Part shown: one piece after another, positions 23,993 through 32,259 of the stretch
Position numbering within the stretch: the stretch's first letter is position 1
How the letters are laid out: the number at the start of each line of letters is the position of its first letter
From: DATMBL01 sp050735975
Lineage (GTDB): Bacteria > Desulfobacterota > Binatia > UBA9968
Direction: 5' to 3'
NCBI GenBank assembly: GCA_050735975.1
Contig: JBOHVS010000168.1
Span: 1 to 53,627 of the forward strand
Length of the DNA stretch: 53,627 nucleotides
Notes under the pieces: model-generated
Databases searched by the model: none
The model's input: the letters and a program-made list of their open reading frames with translations, nothing else
What the model was told of the DNA's origin: nothing
Position numbers and translations under genes: made by a program

Positions 23993-25420
23993 TTAGCTCC
24001 GGCATTGGCTAGGGATTGAACCGAAGATTGCTTCAATCGTTTTTGTCACGTCGATGGGTGCCCTGCCCGACTCAATCATCGCGGCGATGATGCGGTCGTT
24101 CATGGGCCAAGGCCAAAGCGGCTCGTCGGTGAGAATAGCATCCTTGTATCGTTTGCAAATCCGCGCGCCTTGAGTCCCGGCGAAGATATTTCCTGCCTTA
24201 TCAGTGCTTCGACGTTCCAAGACGCGACTCGTCCGCCAGCTGCTATGCACCAGCGACGGTCTGGCGCCAATCGCGGTCAAATTTCTCGCGACGAGAGCCT
24301 CCGCGCCGCCGCCTTTCATCCCATAAAGAGCAAAAGGCCGCTTCCCTTCGTGCACCGGATCTACGAACGCGGCGTTGTTGCGATACTCGATAGCGTCGAG
24401 GTTGGTGACCCAAAAAAGACTATGGCCTTCGAACCTATCTTTGGCCGTGACGTAGGCGATGCTGCCGAGGATCCTGCTGCGAGCCGCCTTGCTTCCTTTC
24501 GTCATCGCGTCGACCCCAAAGACGGCCTCCGGCTGATCCACGGCGTAGTCGGTCATGTACCGCCCGCATCTGGCATAGGCGCGCCAGTCGTTACAGCGAA
24601 GAAAGTAACTCTCTTGCATCTTTTCACCGCTCCACGTGCCGATCGAGTTCTCGATAGTCATATCGTAGTTATTGTAGGCCAAAGAGTAGGTGAGCTTTGG
24701 GCCCATAAAATGCGACCCTTCCCACCTGCCCCAACAGCGCCGGCACGTTACATGGTTGCCGCCCTGTGATGCTTGGAAAACCTTTCTGCCGATCCCCCAT
24801 GCGGCGAGATCTTCGAACAGCACGTACTCGCTGTTGGAGACCGAGACGATGGCGCTGTTGCCGTCGGCCGCATCCCAAGCAGCCACCCGCCGCACGACGT
24901 TGTGGTCAGCCCGATTGAGCCTCACGACTCCGGACTTGCTGCTATGAGCGTTAAAGCCTTCAAGCACGAAGTAGCTGTTGCGGTTCAGCAGTACGGGTAT
25001 GCGCGCGCCTTGTCCATTAATGGTGACTTTTCCTTCGGTGAGCGAGCGCACGGCAATGGGTCTTCCCGGCGCGCCGCTGAGATCATGCGGCGGATCGATC
25101 ATCGAGTCGTCCCCCGTGTACATGCCGTCAAGCAGACAGAGAATCTTTCCCGGGCCGGCGACGGACCAGAATTGCGCTACTTTAAACGGCCGCAACGGAG
25201 ATGAACCGTTGCCGCCGCCGAATGGCGAGGCATAGTAATGACAGGCTCCGAAGGATGCCGGTATCCTGGATGACGGGAGCGATTCACGCGCAGGCGACGC
25301 TTCCCGGACGCCCTGGTCTTGCTCACTCCCACTGACAATCAGGTTCTTCCATGGACCTGACGCCAAATACAGGGCGGTGATCAATAACAAGCAGATAATG
25401 GCCAATACCGAGCTTTTCAT
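23993..25420 (-). CDS. Secreted or anchored right-handed beta-helix protein
   Basis: A 475-residue exported protein. Residues 1-25 (SSVLAIICLLLITALYLASG) are a signal peptide or membrane anchor, followed by a polar linker. The mature part starts CHYYASPFGGGNGSSPLRPF, typical of pectate-lyase-like beta-helix proteins. It continues with repeated short strands such as NRNSYFVLEGFNAHSS and SNSEYVLFEDLAAWG, and further rungs. Several cysteine pairs fit an oxidising compartment. No catalytic residues could be assigned, so lyase activity is not claimed. An array of 7-nt units touches its 3' end. Confidence 0.75.
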   Translation of the reverse strand: MKSSVLAIICLLLITALYLASGPWKNLIVSGSEQDQGVREASPARESLPSSRIPASFGACHYYASPFGGGNGSSPLRPFKVAQFWSVAGPGKILCLLDGMYTGDDSMIDPPHDLSGAPGRPIAVRSLTEGKVTINGQGARIPVLLNRNSYFVLEGFNAHSSKSGVVRLNRADHNVVRRVAAWDAADGNSAIVSVSNSEYVLFEDLAAWGIGRKVFQASQGGNHVTCRRCWGRWEGSHFMGPKLTYSLAYNNYDMTIENSIGTWSGEKMQESYFLRCNDWRAYARCGRYMTDYAVDQPEAVFGVDAMTKGSKAARSRILGSIAYVTAKDRFEGHSLFWVTNLDAIEYRNNAAFVDPVHEGKRPFALYGMKGGGAEALVARNLTAIGARPSLVHSSWRTSRVLERRSTDKAGNIFAGTQGARICKRYKDAILTDEPLWPWPMNDRIIAAMIESGRAPIDVTKTIEAIFGSIPSQCRS

Positions 25421-25434
25421 TGCGGACTGCGAAT

Positions 25435-25470
25435 CCTCAATCTCAACCGTAGCCTCAGCCTTAACCTTGG
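25435..25470. repeat. Degenerate tandem array with 6-nt period
   Basis: Six units in exact phase: CCTCAA, TCTCAA, CCGTAG, CCTCAG, CCTTAA, CCTTGG. It fills the 53-base gap between the GH13 gene stop and the beta-helix gene start. It is related to arrays at 15102, 46899, 47591 and 53223. Confidence 0.75.
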
Positions 25471-25473
25471 CGA

Positions 25474-27129
25474 TTACTCTTTTGTGCGCTTGAGAATGTG
25501 GCTCAAGCTGCCGACGCGATACCAGCGGTATCCATAAGCTTCAAGGGATATCCTGTGGGTGCCGCTCTCGTCCGCTTCGCTTTGATCTTTCACGAGCAGA
25601 TTCACTAACCTCTCTGCACCTTGAACGCCCGGCCTGATTCGAATTTCGTGCGGCTTCTCGTCGAAATTATGAACCACGACAACGGAATTGCCGCGCCAAT
25701 CATAGCGCATCGCCAGAACGCTCGGCGAACCGGTTTTCAGTATCTCCCAATCACCCCAGCCGATTTCCGGGCATTCCTTCCTCAGCCGGATCATGGACGC
25801 GGTCCAGTTGAGCAGAGAGCTTGGGTCACGCCGCTGGGCCTCCACGTTGATTTCGTCGTGACTGTAGGGCCCCTTACTGATCACCGGATAAACGAGTTTT
25901 GAGCAGGTCGAAAATCCGGCCTGCGGCTCGTTAGCCCACTGCATCGGAGTGCGTACGGCGTCGCGTTCGTTGAGAGAGAGGTCATCGCCCATGCCGATCT
26001 CGTCTCCATATCGAATCACAGGCGTGCCGGGAAGCGAAAACAACATGCTGTATGCCAGCTCGACGTGACGTTGATTACCCAACATCGGCACGAGGCGGCG
26101 GCGGATACCCCTGTGATAGAGCTGCATCTCCGGCTCCGGTCCGAAACGGGCGAAGATTTTCTCCCGCTGGTCCTCGGAAAGCCGTCCGAGATCAAGCTCG
26201 TCATGATTGCGCAGAAATTGCGCCCACTGAGCGGTCAGTGGAATCTTTTTCGTCACGCGCAGAGCTTCGACGAGAGGCGCGACTTCCGCCGTAGCCAGCG
26301 CATAAAAGAGATGCTGGTTGACAAAGAAGTTGAACATCATGTGGATGCCGTCGTCCTCACCGCCAAAATAGTCGAGGGTCTCTTTCGGGAGAACATTGGC
26401 CTCGCCGAGAAGGACCCCGTGACCGCACCGCCACTGCAGAAATTTCCGCATCTCGTGAAGATAATCGAATTTCAATTGCGGCTTTTTCTTTCCGGGCGCC
26501 GGCGTCTCGATGATAAACGGCACGGCGTCAACGCGAAATCCCACGACCCCCAACTCGATCCAGTATCCCATAATGCGCCGGATCTCAGTCCGAACCGCCG
26601 GATTATCCATGTTCAAATCGGGCTGAAAATGGTAGAAGCGGTGGAAATAATACTCGCGCGACTCTTTGTCGTAAGTCCAGGTCGAGTGCTGGACGCCCGG
26701 AAAAACCATACCCGATTTCCAGTCCGACGGCCGCTTTTTCGACCAGACGTACCAGTCCCGGTAGGGAGAATTCTTATCGCTGCGCGCGGCCTGGAACCAC
26801 AGGTGCTGGTCCGAGGTGTGATTGACCACCAAATCCATGATCACTTGCATGCCCCGTTTCTGCGCCTGGTGCATAAACTCTACAAAATCGCCGCTGGAGC
26901 CGTGCCGTGGATCAACGCCGTAAAAATCGGAGATGTCGTAGCCGTTGTCGCGGTTGGGCGTCGGCTGAAACGGAGAAAGCCAGATGGCGCCGACTCCGAG
27001 CGCGTGCAGGTATTCTACACGACGCATAAGCCCTTCGAAGTCGCCCACCCCGTCGCCGTTCGCGTCCATGAACGTTTCCAGATCCAGGCTATAGATGACG
27101 GTGTTCTTGTACCATAGATCCTCAATCAT
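25474..27129 (-). CDS. treS: GH13 alpha-amylase family enzyme, trehalose synthase-like
   Basis: A 551-residue GH13 glucosidase-fold protein, best matching maltose alpha-D-glucosyltransferase (trehalose synthase), which interconverts maltose and trehalose. The N terminus LWYKNTVIYSLDLETFMDAN is TreS-like. Catalytic elements are region I DLVVNH (99-104), nucleophile Asp201 in GFRVDAVPF, acid/base Glu243 in LGEANVLP and transition-state Asp310 in FLRNHDE. It ends with a short C-terminal beta domain. There is no maltokinase domain, and no treY or treZ nearby. GAGGAGC precedes the ATG. Sucrose- or oligoglucose-acting relatives cannot be excluded. Confidence 0.85.
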   Translation of the reverse strand: MIEDLWYKNTVIYSLDLETFMDANGDGVGDFEGLMRRVEYLHALGVGAIWLSPFQPTPNRDNGYDISDFYGVDPRHGSSGDFVEFMHQAQKRGMQVIMDLVVNHTSDQHLWFQAARSDKNSPYRDWYVWSKKRPSDWKSGMVFPGVQHSTWTYDKESREYYFHRFYHFQPDLNMDNPAVRTEIRRIMGYWIELGVVGFRVDAVPFIIETPAPGKKKPQLKFDYLHEMRKFLQWRCGHGVLLGEANVLPKETLDYFGGEDDGIHMMFNFFVNQHLFYALATAEVAPLVEALRVTKKIPLTAQWAQFLRNHDELDLGRLSEDQREKIFARFGPEPEMQLYHRGIRRRLVPMLGNQRHVELAYSMLFSLPGTPVIRYGDEIGMGDDLSLNERDAVRTPMQWANEPQAGFSTCSKLVYPVISKGPYSHDEINVEAQRRDPSSLLNWTASMIRLRKECPEIGWGDWEILKTGSPSVLAMRYDWRGNSVVVVHNFDEKPHEIRIRPGVQGAERLVNLLVKDQSEADESGTHRISLEAYGYRWYRVGSLSHILKRTKE

Positions 27130-27496
27130 AAAGCGCTCCTCAGGTTACAACTGGTCCTGCTGTAAAAATAATAGCAGCCGCACGGGCTTTAGAAAGACGG
27201 TTTGGCTTTCTCGGCAGGCGAACTAGGGAAAGATCCACTCTTCGGTGATGTACAGCGGATCACCCGCCGCAAGGATCGGCGCCGGCGCGCTCTGGGTGTA
27301 GTTCGCGCGCCGCCATCACTCATCAGCAACCGAATTTCAGGGTGGAAAAATTGTATTGCAACAGGGCTAAGCACGATACTCGATCCGCCTGATCGCTGAA
27401 AACCAACACCAAGCCAGAAACGCCATCCTGTTAATCCAAACCATTCCTGCCAGGATGTGCAACCAGACTCAGCGCAGGTCAAGGAGACTGACCGAG
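27130..27496. other. Gene-free gap between the DUF488 and GH13 genes
   Basis: A 97-codon minus-strand frame (27189-27482) exists, but its Arg/Ser/Pro-rich translation and lack of a ribosome site argue against a gene. No repeat was recognised. Promoter elements for the GH13 gene probably lie at its left end. Confidence 0.4.
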
Positions 27497-27859
27497 TTAT
27501 CTTGTCTTTAACTTTGCCATCAGGTAGTCGCGAAGGGCTACAGCGTTGTTATGCTCCGTGTCCTTTGCGCTGTATAGCAGCACCACGTTGTCGTGACGGG
27601 CTGTTTCAAGGATAGCCTCCCATGCTTCCCGCCTATCGTCGAGTTCGGCAAAGTATCGGCTCCGAAACTCTGCCCATTTTTTTGGATCGTGCCCATACCA
27701 GCGACGCAAAGCATCGCTCGGCGCCACGTCCTTCACCCAGGATGCGTCGCGCAGAGCCTCTTTTTTCCATCCGCGCGGCCACAGGCGGTCTACCAGGAAG
27801 CACGCCCCGTGGGAACGGTCCATTGCTTCGTAAAGCCTTTGAATTTTAATGACCGGCAC
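27497..27859 (-). CDS. DUF488 family protein
   Basis: A 120-residue DUF488 protein. The family core is visible: RLYEAMDRSHGACFLVDRLWPRGWKK is the conserved RLWPRG segment, followed by LRRWYGHDPKKWAEF and VLLYSAKDTEHNNAVALRDYL. The chosen start is the GTG at 27857-27859, which has GGAGGAGAG just upstream and gives the normal ~120 residues; a longer frame would add 19 residues. Function is unknown, and some members are annotated as uroporphyrin-III methyltransferase-like without proof. Confidence 0.88.
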   Translation of the reverse strand: MPVIKIQRLYEAMDRSHGACFLVDRLWPRGWKKEALRDASWVKDVAPSDALRRWYGHDPKKWAEFRSRYFAELDDRREAWEAILETARHDNVVLLYSAKDTEHNNAVALRDYLMAKLKTR

Positions 27860-27974
27860 CGTCTCTCCTCCGTCGTTTTGAATAGGAACGCCCATGACGA
27901 CGATGCAGAAGAACATCCCCTTCGCGGAGCAAAAACGTCAGCAGCTTACCTGAAAGCCGCAAAGGTTTTATGGA

Positions 27975-29915
27975 TCATTCATGGTGACGTTCCCGCATCA
28001 GATTGATGAGGCTTCCCGCCAGAACCATCTCGACTTGCCGATGCATCATCGCATGCTCCGTAATATAGGTTTCTCCTTTCGTTTTGTTAAGCACCTTCAC
28101 CTGTTTTACGCGGTGGATAGCTTCACGGAGGTCTGTTAAGACAAGAACATTGTTCTGATTGATCTTCTCCCAGTCAGCCGGATCGACAAAGGTGAGCGGC
28201 AGAATCCCGAAGTTGACGAGATTCTGCCAATGAATGCGGGCGAAGCTTTTAGCAATAACCGCTTTGAGCCCGAGATATCTTGGCGCAATCGCAGCATGCT
28301 CGCGGCTCGATCCCTGACCATAATTTCTGCCGCCAACGATCAAAGAGCCGGATCGCGCGTACTGCATAGCGCGGTCGTGATAAGTTTCATCGATCTGGGC
28401 GAATACAAATTTGCTGATGGCGGGGATATTGCTCCGATACGGAAGCACCTGCTCGCCGGCGGGCATGATCTCATCGGTGGAAATGTTGTCCCCTACTTTC
28501 AGGAGAACCGGCCCCTCTATGATATCGGGAAGCGGATCAAATCGCGGCAACGGCGCGATGTTGGGTCCCTTCTCGAGCTCGACTTTCTCTCCGTCCTTTG
28601 GGGTCGGGACCAGAATGTCGGTGTTGACGACCAACCTCTCCGGCTCCACGAATCTTGGATATTTCATGCCGAGTGTGCGTGGATCCGTGATCACGCCGGT
28701 AAGTGCCGAAGCCACAGCGGTTTCGGGGCTGCACAAATAAACCTGATCCTCTTTTGTTCCAGAACGGCCCGGAAAGTTGCGCGGTACGGTGCGGAGACTG
28801 ATCCGGCCAGTGGCCGGCGCCTGCCCCATACCAATGCAACCATTGCAGCCGGCTTGGTGAATCCGCCCTCCCGCCCGGATGAGTTTTCCGAGCAGCCCCG
28901 TCTCCGTCAAGTTTTCCAAAATCTGGCGGGAGGTCGGATTGATGTCGAAAGAGACCCGGTCATGAGCTTGCTTTCCATCGACTATAAGGGCGGGAATGGC
29001 AAAATCCCTCAGTCCAGGGTTAGCGGAGGATCCGACCATTGCCTGATAGATTTCCCGGCCGGCCACCTCACGCACCGGCACCACGTTACCCGGACTGCTC
29101 GGGCAAGCAATGAGCGGCTGAAGCTCGGCCAGATTGATCTCTTCATGTTCGTCATAGTCGGCGCCTTCATCAGCGACGAACTCCACCCAATCTCCAGTGC
29201 GCCCCTGAGACTCAAGAAAACGCTTGACCGCCTCATCCGAAGGAAACACGGTGGTAGTGGCGCCGAGTTCGGCTCCCATGTTGGCAATCACGTGACGATC
29301 CATGGCGCTCAGGCCATTTAAACCCGGACCATAATACTCGATGATCTTGCCGATTCCTCCATCAACGCTACGCCGGCGCAGCATTTCGAGAATGACATCC
29401 TTTGCACTGACCCAGTCGGGCAGCTCGCCGGTCAGCTTCACGCCCAAGATTTTCGGCATCTTGACATAGAACGGCTCACCGGCCATTGCGAGCGCCACTT
29501 CCAGCCCGCCTGCGCCGATCGCAAGCATGCCGAGCGAGCCGGCCGCGCAGGTGTGGCTGTCCGAGCCAAGCAAAGTCTTGGCAGGAATGCCGAAGCGCTC
29601 CATGTGAACCGGATGGCTGACACCATTTCCAGGGCGGCTATACCAGATTCCAAACTTTTTGCAGGCGCTCCGCAGAAAGAGATGATCGTCGGCGTTTTTG
29701 AAATCGGTCTGAAGCAGGTTGTGATCCACGTATTGGGCAGAAAGCTCGGTCTTCACCCGGCGAAGACCCATGGCTTCGAGCTCAAGCATCACCATGGTCC
29801 CGGTGGCATCCTGAGTAAGCGTTTGGTCAATTTTAAGACCGACCTCCTCACCCGGTTGCATTCGGCCTTCGACCAGATGACTTTCGATCAGCTTTTGCGT
29901 TACATTCTTACTCAT
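27975..29915 (-). CDS. acn: Aconitate hydratase
   Basis: A 646-residue aconitase, the putative short form of about 640-660 residues. It interconverts citrate and isocitrate through a 4Fe-4S cluster. Cluster cysteines are in LIACPSSPGN and in AGCNGCIGMG. Other family motifs are LLGSDSHTCAAGSLGMLAIG, DNISTDEIMPAG at the start of the swivel domain and RNYGQGSSREHAAIAPRYLG. GGGAGGTGA lies just before the ATG. The gene stands alone with no other TCA genes around it, and a 345-base region lies upstream. Confidence 0.95.
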   Translation of the reverse strand: MSKNVTQKLIESHLVEGRMQPGEEVGLKIDQTLTQDATGTMVMLELEAMGLRRVKTELSAQYVDHNLLQTDFKNADDHLFLRSACKKFGIWYSRPGNGVSHPVHMERFGIPAKTLLGSDSHTCAAGSLGMLAIGAGGLEVALAMAGEPFYVKMPKILGVKLTGELPDWVSAKDVILEMLRRRSVDGGIGKIIEYYGPGLNGLSAMDRHVIANMGAELGATTTVFPSDEAVKRFLESQGRTGDWVEFVADEGADYDEHEEINLAELQPLIACPSSPGNVVPVREVAGREIYQAMVGSSANPGLRDFAIPALIVDGKQAHDRVSFDINPTSRQILENLTETGLLGKLIRAGGRIHQAGCNGCIGMGQAPATGRISLRTVPRNFPGRSGTKEDQVYLCSPETAVASALTGVITDPRTLGMKYPRFVEPERLVVNTDILVPTPKDGEKVELEKGPNIAPLPRFDPLPDIIEGPVLLKVGDNISTDEIMPAGEQVLPYRSNIPAISKFVFAQIDETYHDRAMQYARSGSLIVGGRNYGQGSSREHAAIAPRYLGLKAVIAKSFARIHWQNLVNFGILPLTFVDPADWEKINQNNVLVLTDLREAIHRVKQVKVLNKTKGETYITEHAMMHRQVEMVLAGSLINLMRERHHE

Positions 29916-30260
29916 GGGTTCACCTCCCGCACGCGGAATTGTGGCACTTTCAATAATCTGTGTTTATTGAAAATTTCTTCTCACATAAACCCACCCCTCA
30001 CCGCCGGAGATGCCTTGACTCTGACCCGTCAAGTTCGCAGCTACGACTCATCTTTAATCCTAAATCAGACGGGGTTTCCCTCCAAGAGGGCTCTTAGCAT
30101 CCAGGCCGTTTTTTTCATGTACTTTCTGAGCGCCGTGCGGAAACATCACTGCCGCTAGAGTGATCCTCAGGATCAGTCCCGCTACCCCGCTGTCAGTCTG
30201 CAAATCCAGATTGACAGCTCAGCCGCACCCAGCGTAATAAATGCCTTTCGAGGTGGGGCA
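29916..30260. promoter_or_regulatory. Divergent intergenic region with a palindrome and a strong hairpin
   Basis: The gap between aconitase (minus) and the methylamine-utilisation-like gene (plus). TGATCCT, C, AGGATCA (30161-30175) is a perfect 7-bp palindrome. GCTGTCAGTCTG (30189-30200) pairs over a 6-nt loop with CAGATTGACAGC (30207-30218): 12 pairs, one G-U. This stem-loop ends 42 bases before the start codon at 30261 and has no T-run, so a leader regulatory structure fits better than a terminator. Confidence 0.45.
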
Positions 30261-30956
30261 ATGAGGAAGCCATTTCTCGCAAGTGTGCTCGTTATCATGC
30301 TTTCAACGGCAGTCCCCGAAGGGATGCCTGCCGGGTCGATTACCGGAGAAGTCGTTTACAACGATGTTCCGCCCACAACGCCGGTAGTGAAAGTCACTAA
30401 AGATCAGGACTATTGCGGAGAGACCCTGCCCAATGAGACCTACCTGATCGATTTTCAGGGCGGCCTCAAAAACGCCGTCGTGTTTATCGAAGCGGCGCCC
30501 AGCGTACAGCAAATCTCGCAAAAGCAGAATATTCTCGACAATAGCGGCTGTCGTTACTCGCCGCGGATCCTGGCGATGCAGAAAGGAGAAAAACTGAAAG
30601 TGAGGAACAACGACCCAAAGCTACACATACCGCATTCCTACCTCGATCAGCGCACCGTTTTTACTCTTTCCCTGCCTTTCAGGGGCACGACGATCGACGC
30701 CACACCGCGTATCCGGCAGGCAGGGATCCTAAAAGTGGTTTGTGACACGCATGCGTGGATGCTGGCGTACATTCACGTCTTCGACCATCCCTATTTCGCC
30801 GTAACCGACGAGCGCGGCATGTTTTCCATTCCTGATCTTCCGCCCGGCACTTACACGCTCAAAGCCTGGCATGAAGATGCCGGCGTCAGAAGCCAGGAAA
30901 TTTTTGTTCCGGAGAGCGGCGATGCGCGGGTCACCTTCGAGTTTGTTAGACGGTAA
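30261..30956 (+). CDS. Periplasmic methylamine utilisation-like/carboxypeptidase regulatory-like protein
   Basis: A 231-residue exported protein. Residues 1-25 form a signal peptide (LASVLVIMLSTAVPEGMPAG). The middle is cupredoxin-like, with ILAMQKGEKLKVRNNDPKLH and VVCDTHAWMLAYIHVFDHPY, where Cys and His residues sit as in type-1 copper proteins. The C-terminal AVTDERGMFSIPDLPPGTY is a carboxypeptidase-regulatory-like beta-sandwich. Such proteins occur next to c-type cytochrome and methylamine-dehydrogenase systems; none is visible here. GAGGTGGG before the ATG supports the start. Copper binding is inferred, not shown. Confidence 0.8.
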   Translation: MRKPFLASVLVIMLSTAVPEGMPAGSITGEVVYNDVPPTTPVVKVTKDQDYCGETLPNETYLIDFQGGLKNAVVFIEAAPSVQQISQKQNILDNSGCRYSPRILAMQKGEKLKVRNNDPKLHIPHSYLDQRTVFTLSLPFRGTTIDATPRIRQAGILKVVCDTHAWMLAYIHVFDHPYFAVTDERGMFSIPDLPPGTYTLKAWHEDAGVRSQEIFVPESGDARVTFEFVRR

Positions 30957-30987
30957 AGCGAAATGAAGATACGAGGCACGTCGGGTC

Positions 30988-31186
30988 TGTCATTCCGAAC
31001 GCATGTGAGGAATCTAAGCAGATCTCTCCCTTCGGTCTAGGCAAGGATTTCTCCCTGCGGCAGACTGTGTGAAAACTCTTTCGAACGGATAAGTACTCAA
31101 TTTCTAATCAAACCGCACCGTTCGTGGTGAGCGAAGTCGAAGGGAACCATGAACGGTGTTTGCACAGTCTGGCGGTCGAAATGACA
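30988..31186. repeat. Dispersed repeat family A copy, interrupted by a small insertion
   Basis: Forward arm at 30988-31015 (TGTCATTCCGAACGCATGTG ...). Its inverted arm is split: GGATTTCTCCCTGCGG (31045-31060), then the element at 31061-31171, then TCGAAATGACA (31176-31186). When the insert and one GCGG are removed, the arm differs from the intact arm at 4200-4226 at 2 of 27 positions. Confidence 0.85.
31061..31171. mobile_element. MITE-like element, 111 bp, with terminal inverted repeats and a 4-bp target duplication
   Basis: The ends are CAGACTGTG (31061-31069) and CACAGTCTG (31163-31171), perfect 9-bp inverted repeats that extend imperfectly for several more bases. GCGG flanks it on both sides (31057-31060 and 31172-31175). 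It interrupts a copy of repeat A. Inside it is a stem of CACCGTTCGTGGT (31116-31128) and ACCATGAACGGTG (31146-31158) around GAGCGAAGTCGAAGG, the same family as the hairpin at 34301-34344. It is too short to code for a transposase, so it would depend on one elsewhere. Confidence 0.7.
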
Positions 31187-31269
31187 GCTACCCACCGTCA
31201 CGTTTCGTTGCGTTTGACTTTCCGATCGACACTGTGTTGTGGCTTTTCGTGTTGCATAAAGAATCCACA

Positions 31270-31500
31270 CTAGCGGATCTTCATGAATCGGTGCCCGCAA
31301 TCGACGCAGCGGAAAGGATGAATCGGTACAACACTGAGAATACGCTCGAAGACGTTCCGGCGATGGGAGCGGCGGACGCTGCCGCTATCGCAGCGCGGGC
31401 ACTCCAGTTTACTTTTGCTGCCGTAGAACCGCGCTGCCATTAAAACTACGATCACCCCGGTCGCTGTGATCGCTAACTTGGCGAACAAAAAAAGATCCAT
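31270..31500 (-). CDS. Small membrane-anchored zinc-ribbon protein
   Basis: A 76-residue protein. One N-terminal membrane span (LFAKLAITATGVIVVLMAARF) is followed by a zinc ribbon LECPRC ... CVDCGHRFMKI. The two CxxC pairs are 27 residues apart, with RNVFERILSVVPIHPFR between them. The zinc-ribbon-PilZ protein at 50802 has the same motif with exactly the same 27-residue spacing, which supports the reality of this gene. The ribosome site is weak. It faces the VOC and MoeB genes. Function unknown; a membrane-bound metal-binding or protein-protein module is likely. Confidence 0.75.
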   Translation of the reverse strand: MDLFLFAKLAITATGVIVVLMAARFYGSKSKLECPRCDSGSVRRSHRRNVFERILSVVPIHPFRCVDCGHRFMKIR

Positions 31501-31764
31501 GGGTCATCTGATCGGCGTACGTTCGGATTCATACCGCAACATTCAACCACCTGCTGCAATATCCTATGCGAAGAGGTCTGCGCTTTTCCAGCGCGCCTCG
31601 TCTCGGAACCTCCTTGCTCGCAGTAGATCGGCGGTCAATCTCGATCAGCGTCTCCTTGATCTTTACTTCCCACCTGTGTCTGACGCCAGTCGCTTGACCG
31701 GTTTAGGGGTTTCCGGCTAAGTGTGTGATGTTAGCCAAGAAATCACTGGGGAGACGGAGGGACT
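31501..31764. other. Gap before the VOC gene
   Basis: No gene, repeat or clear hairpin was recognised. The promoters of the zinc-ribbon gene and the VOC gene should lie here. GGAGGGA (31755-31761) is the ribosome site of the VOC gene. Confidence 0.4.
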
Positions 31765-32121
31765 ATGAGCTATCGATTGGACCATGTGGCGATTAACTGC
31801 AAAGACATCAATGAGTCGATTCATTTTTACGAGAAATTTTTCGGCGGGAAGGCGACGCCTATCAGAAAAGGCGCTGTGGGCTACGGCTTCTGCTTCGTGA
31901 ATATCGACGGCGCGCCGGCGATTCAGCTCATGGAATCGAACGGCGAGAGCGGCGTTCATCACTACGGTTTTGTCACCGATGAGATCGACCAGGTTGCGGC
32001 GGAATTCAAGCAAAAGGGCGCGCAGATTCTGCGGGAGAATCGCGATGCTTCCGGCAAACTCACCACGATCTTCGTAAAGGATTGTAATGGACTGCAAATG
32101 GAAGTGCGGGCTCCGCGATAG
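31765..32121 (+). CDS. VOC superfamily protein (glyoxalase/dioxygenase fold)
   Basis: A 118-residue vicinal-oxygen-chelate protein made of two beta-alpha-beta-beta-beta units. Candidate metal ligands are His7 in RLDHVAINC, a mid-chain His in GVHHYGFVTDEID and Glu113 in GLQMEVRAP. The length fits methylmalonyl-CoA epimerase or glyoxalase I-like members, and the exact reaction is not predictable. GGAGGGA gives a strong translation start. Confidence 0.88.
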   Translation: MSYRLDHVAINCKDINESIHFYEKFFGGKATPIRKGAVGYGFCFVNIDGAPAIQLMESNGESGVHHYGFVTDEIDQVAAEFKQKGAQILRENRDASGKLTTIFVKDCNGLQMEVRAPR

Positions 32122-32259
32122 GCCCGCACAGCGATCGCAGGCATCGAAGCATATGGGCTTTTCCAATAGCCCGCCGAAACTTGACTTTCCGTTGGGTCAG
32201 TCTTAATTTGGACCTTTAAGGTCCAAGAATCAGGGAAATGGGAGTTTAGAGGAGGAATC

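Noticed and set aside
26065..27117. 350-codon plus-strand frame inside the GH13 gene
   Set aside because: It is the complement of a gene with all four GH13 motifs and has no recognisable domain or ribosome site.
28230..29321. 363-codon plus-strand frame inside aconitase
   Set aside because: Shadow of the aconitase gene, whose cluster cysteines and motifs are clear.
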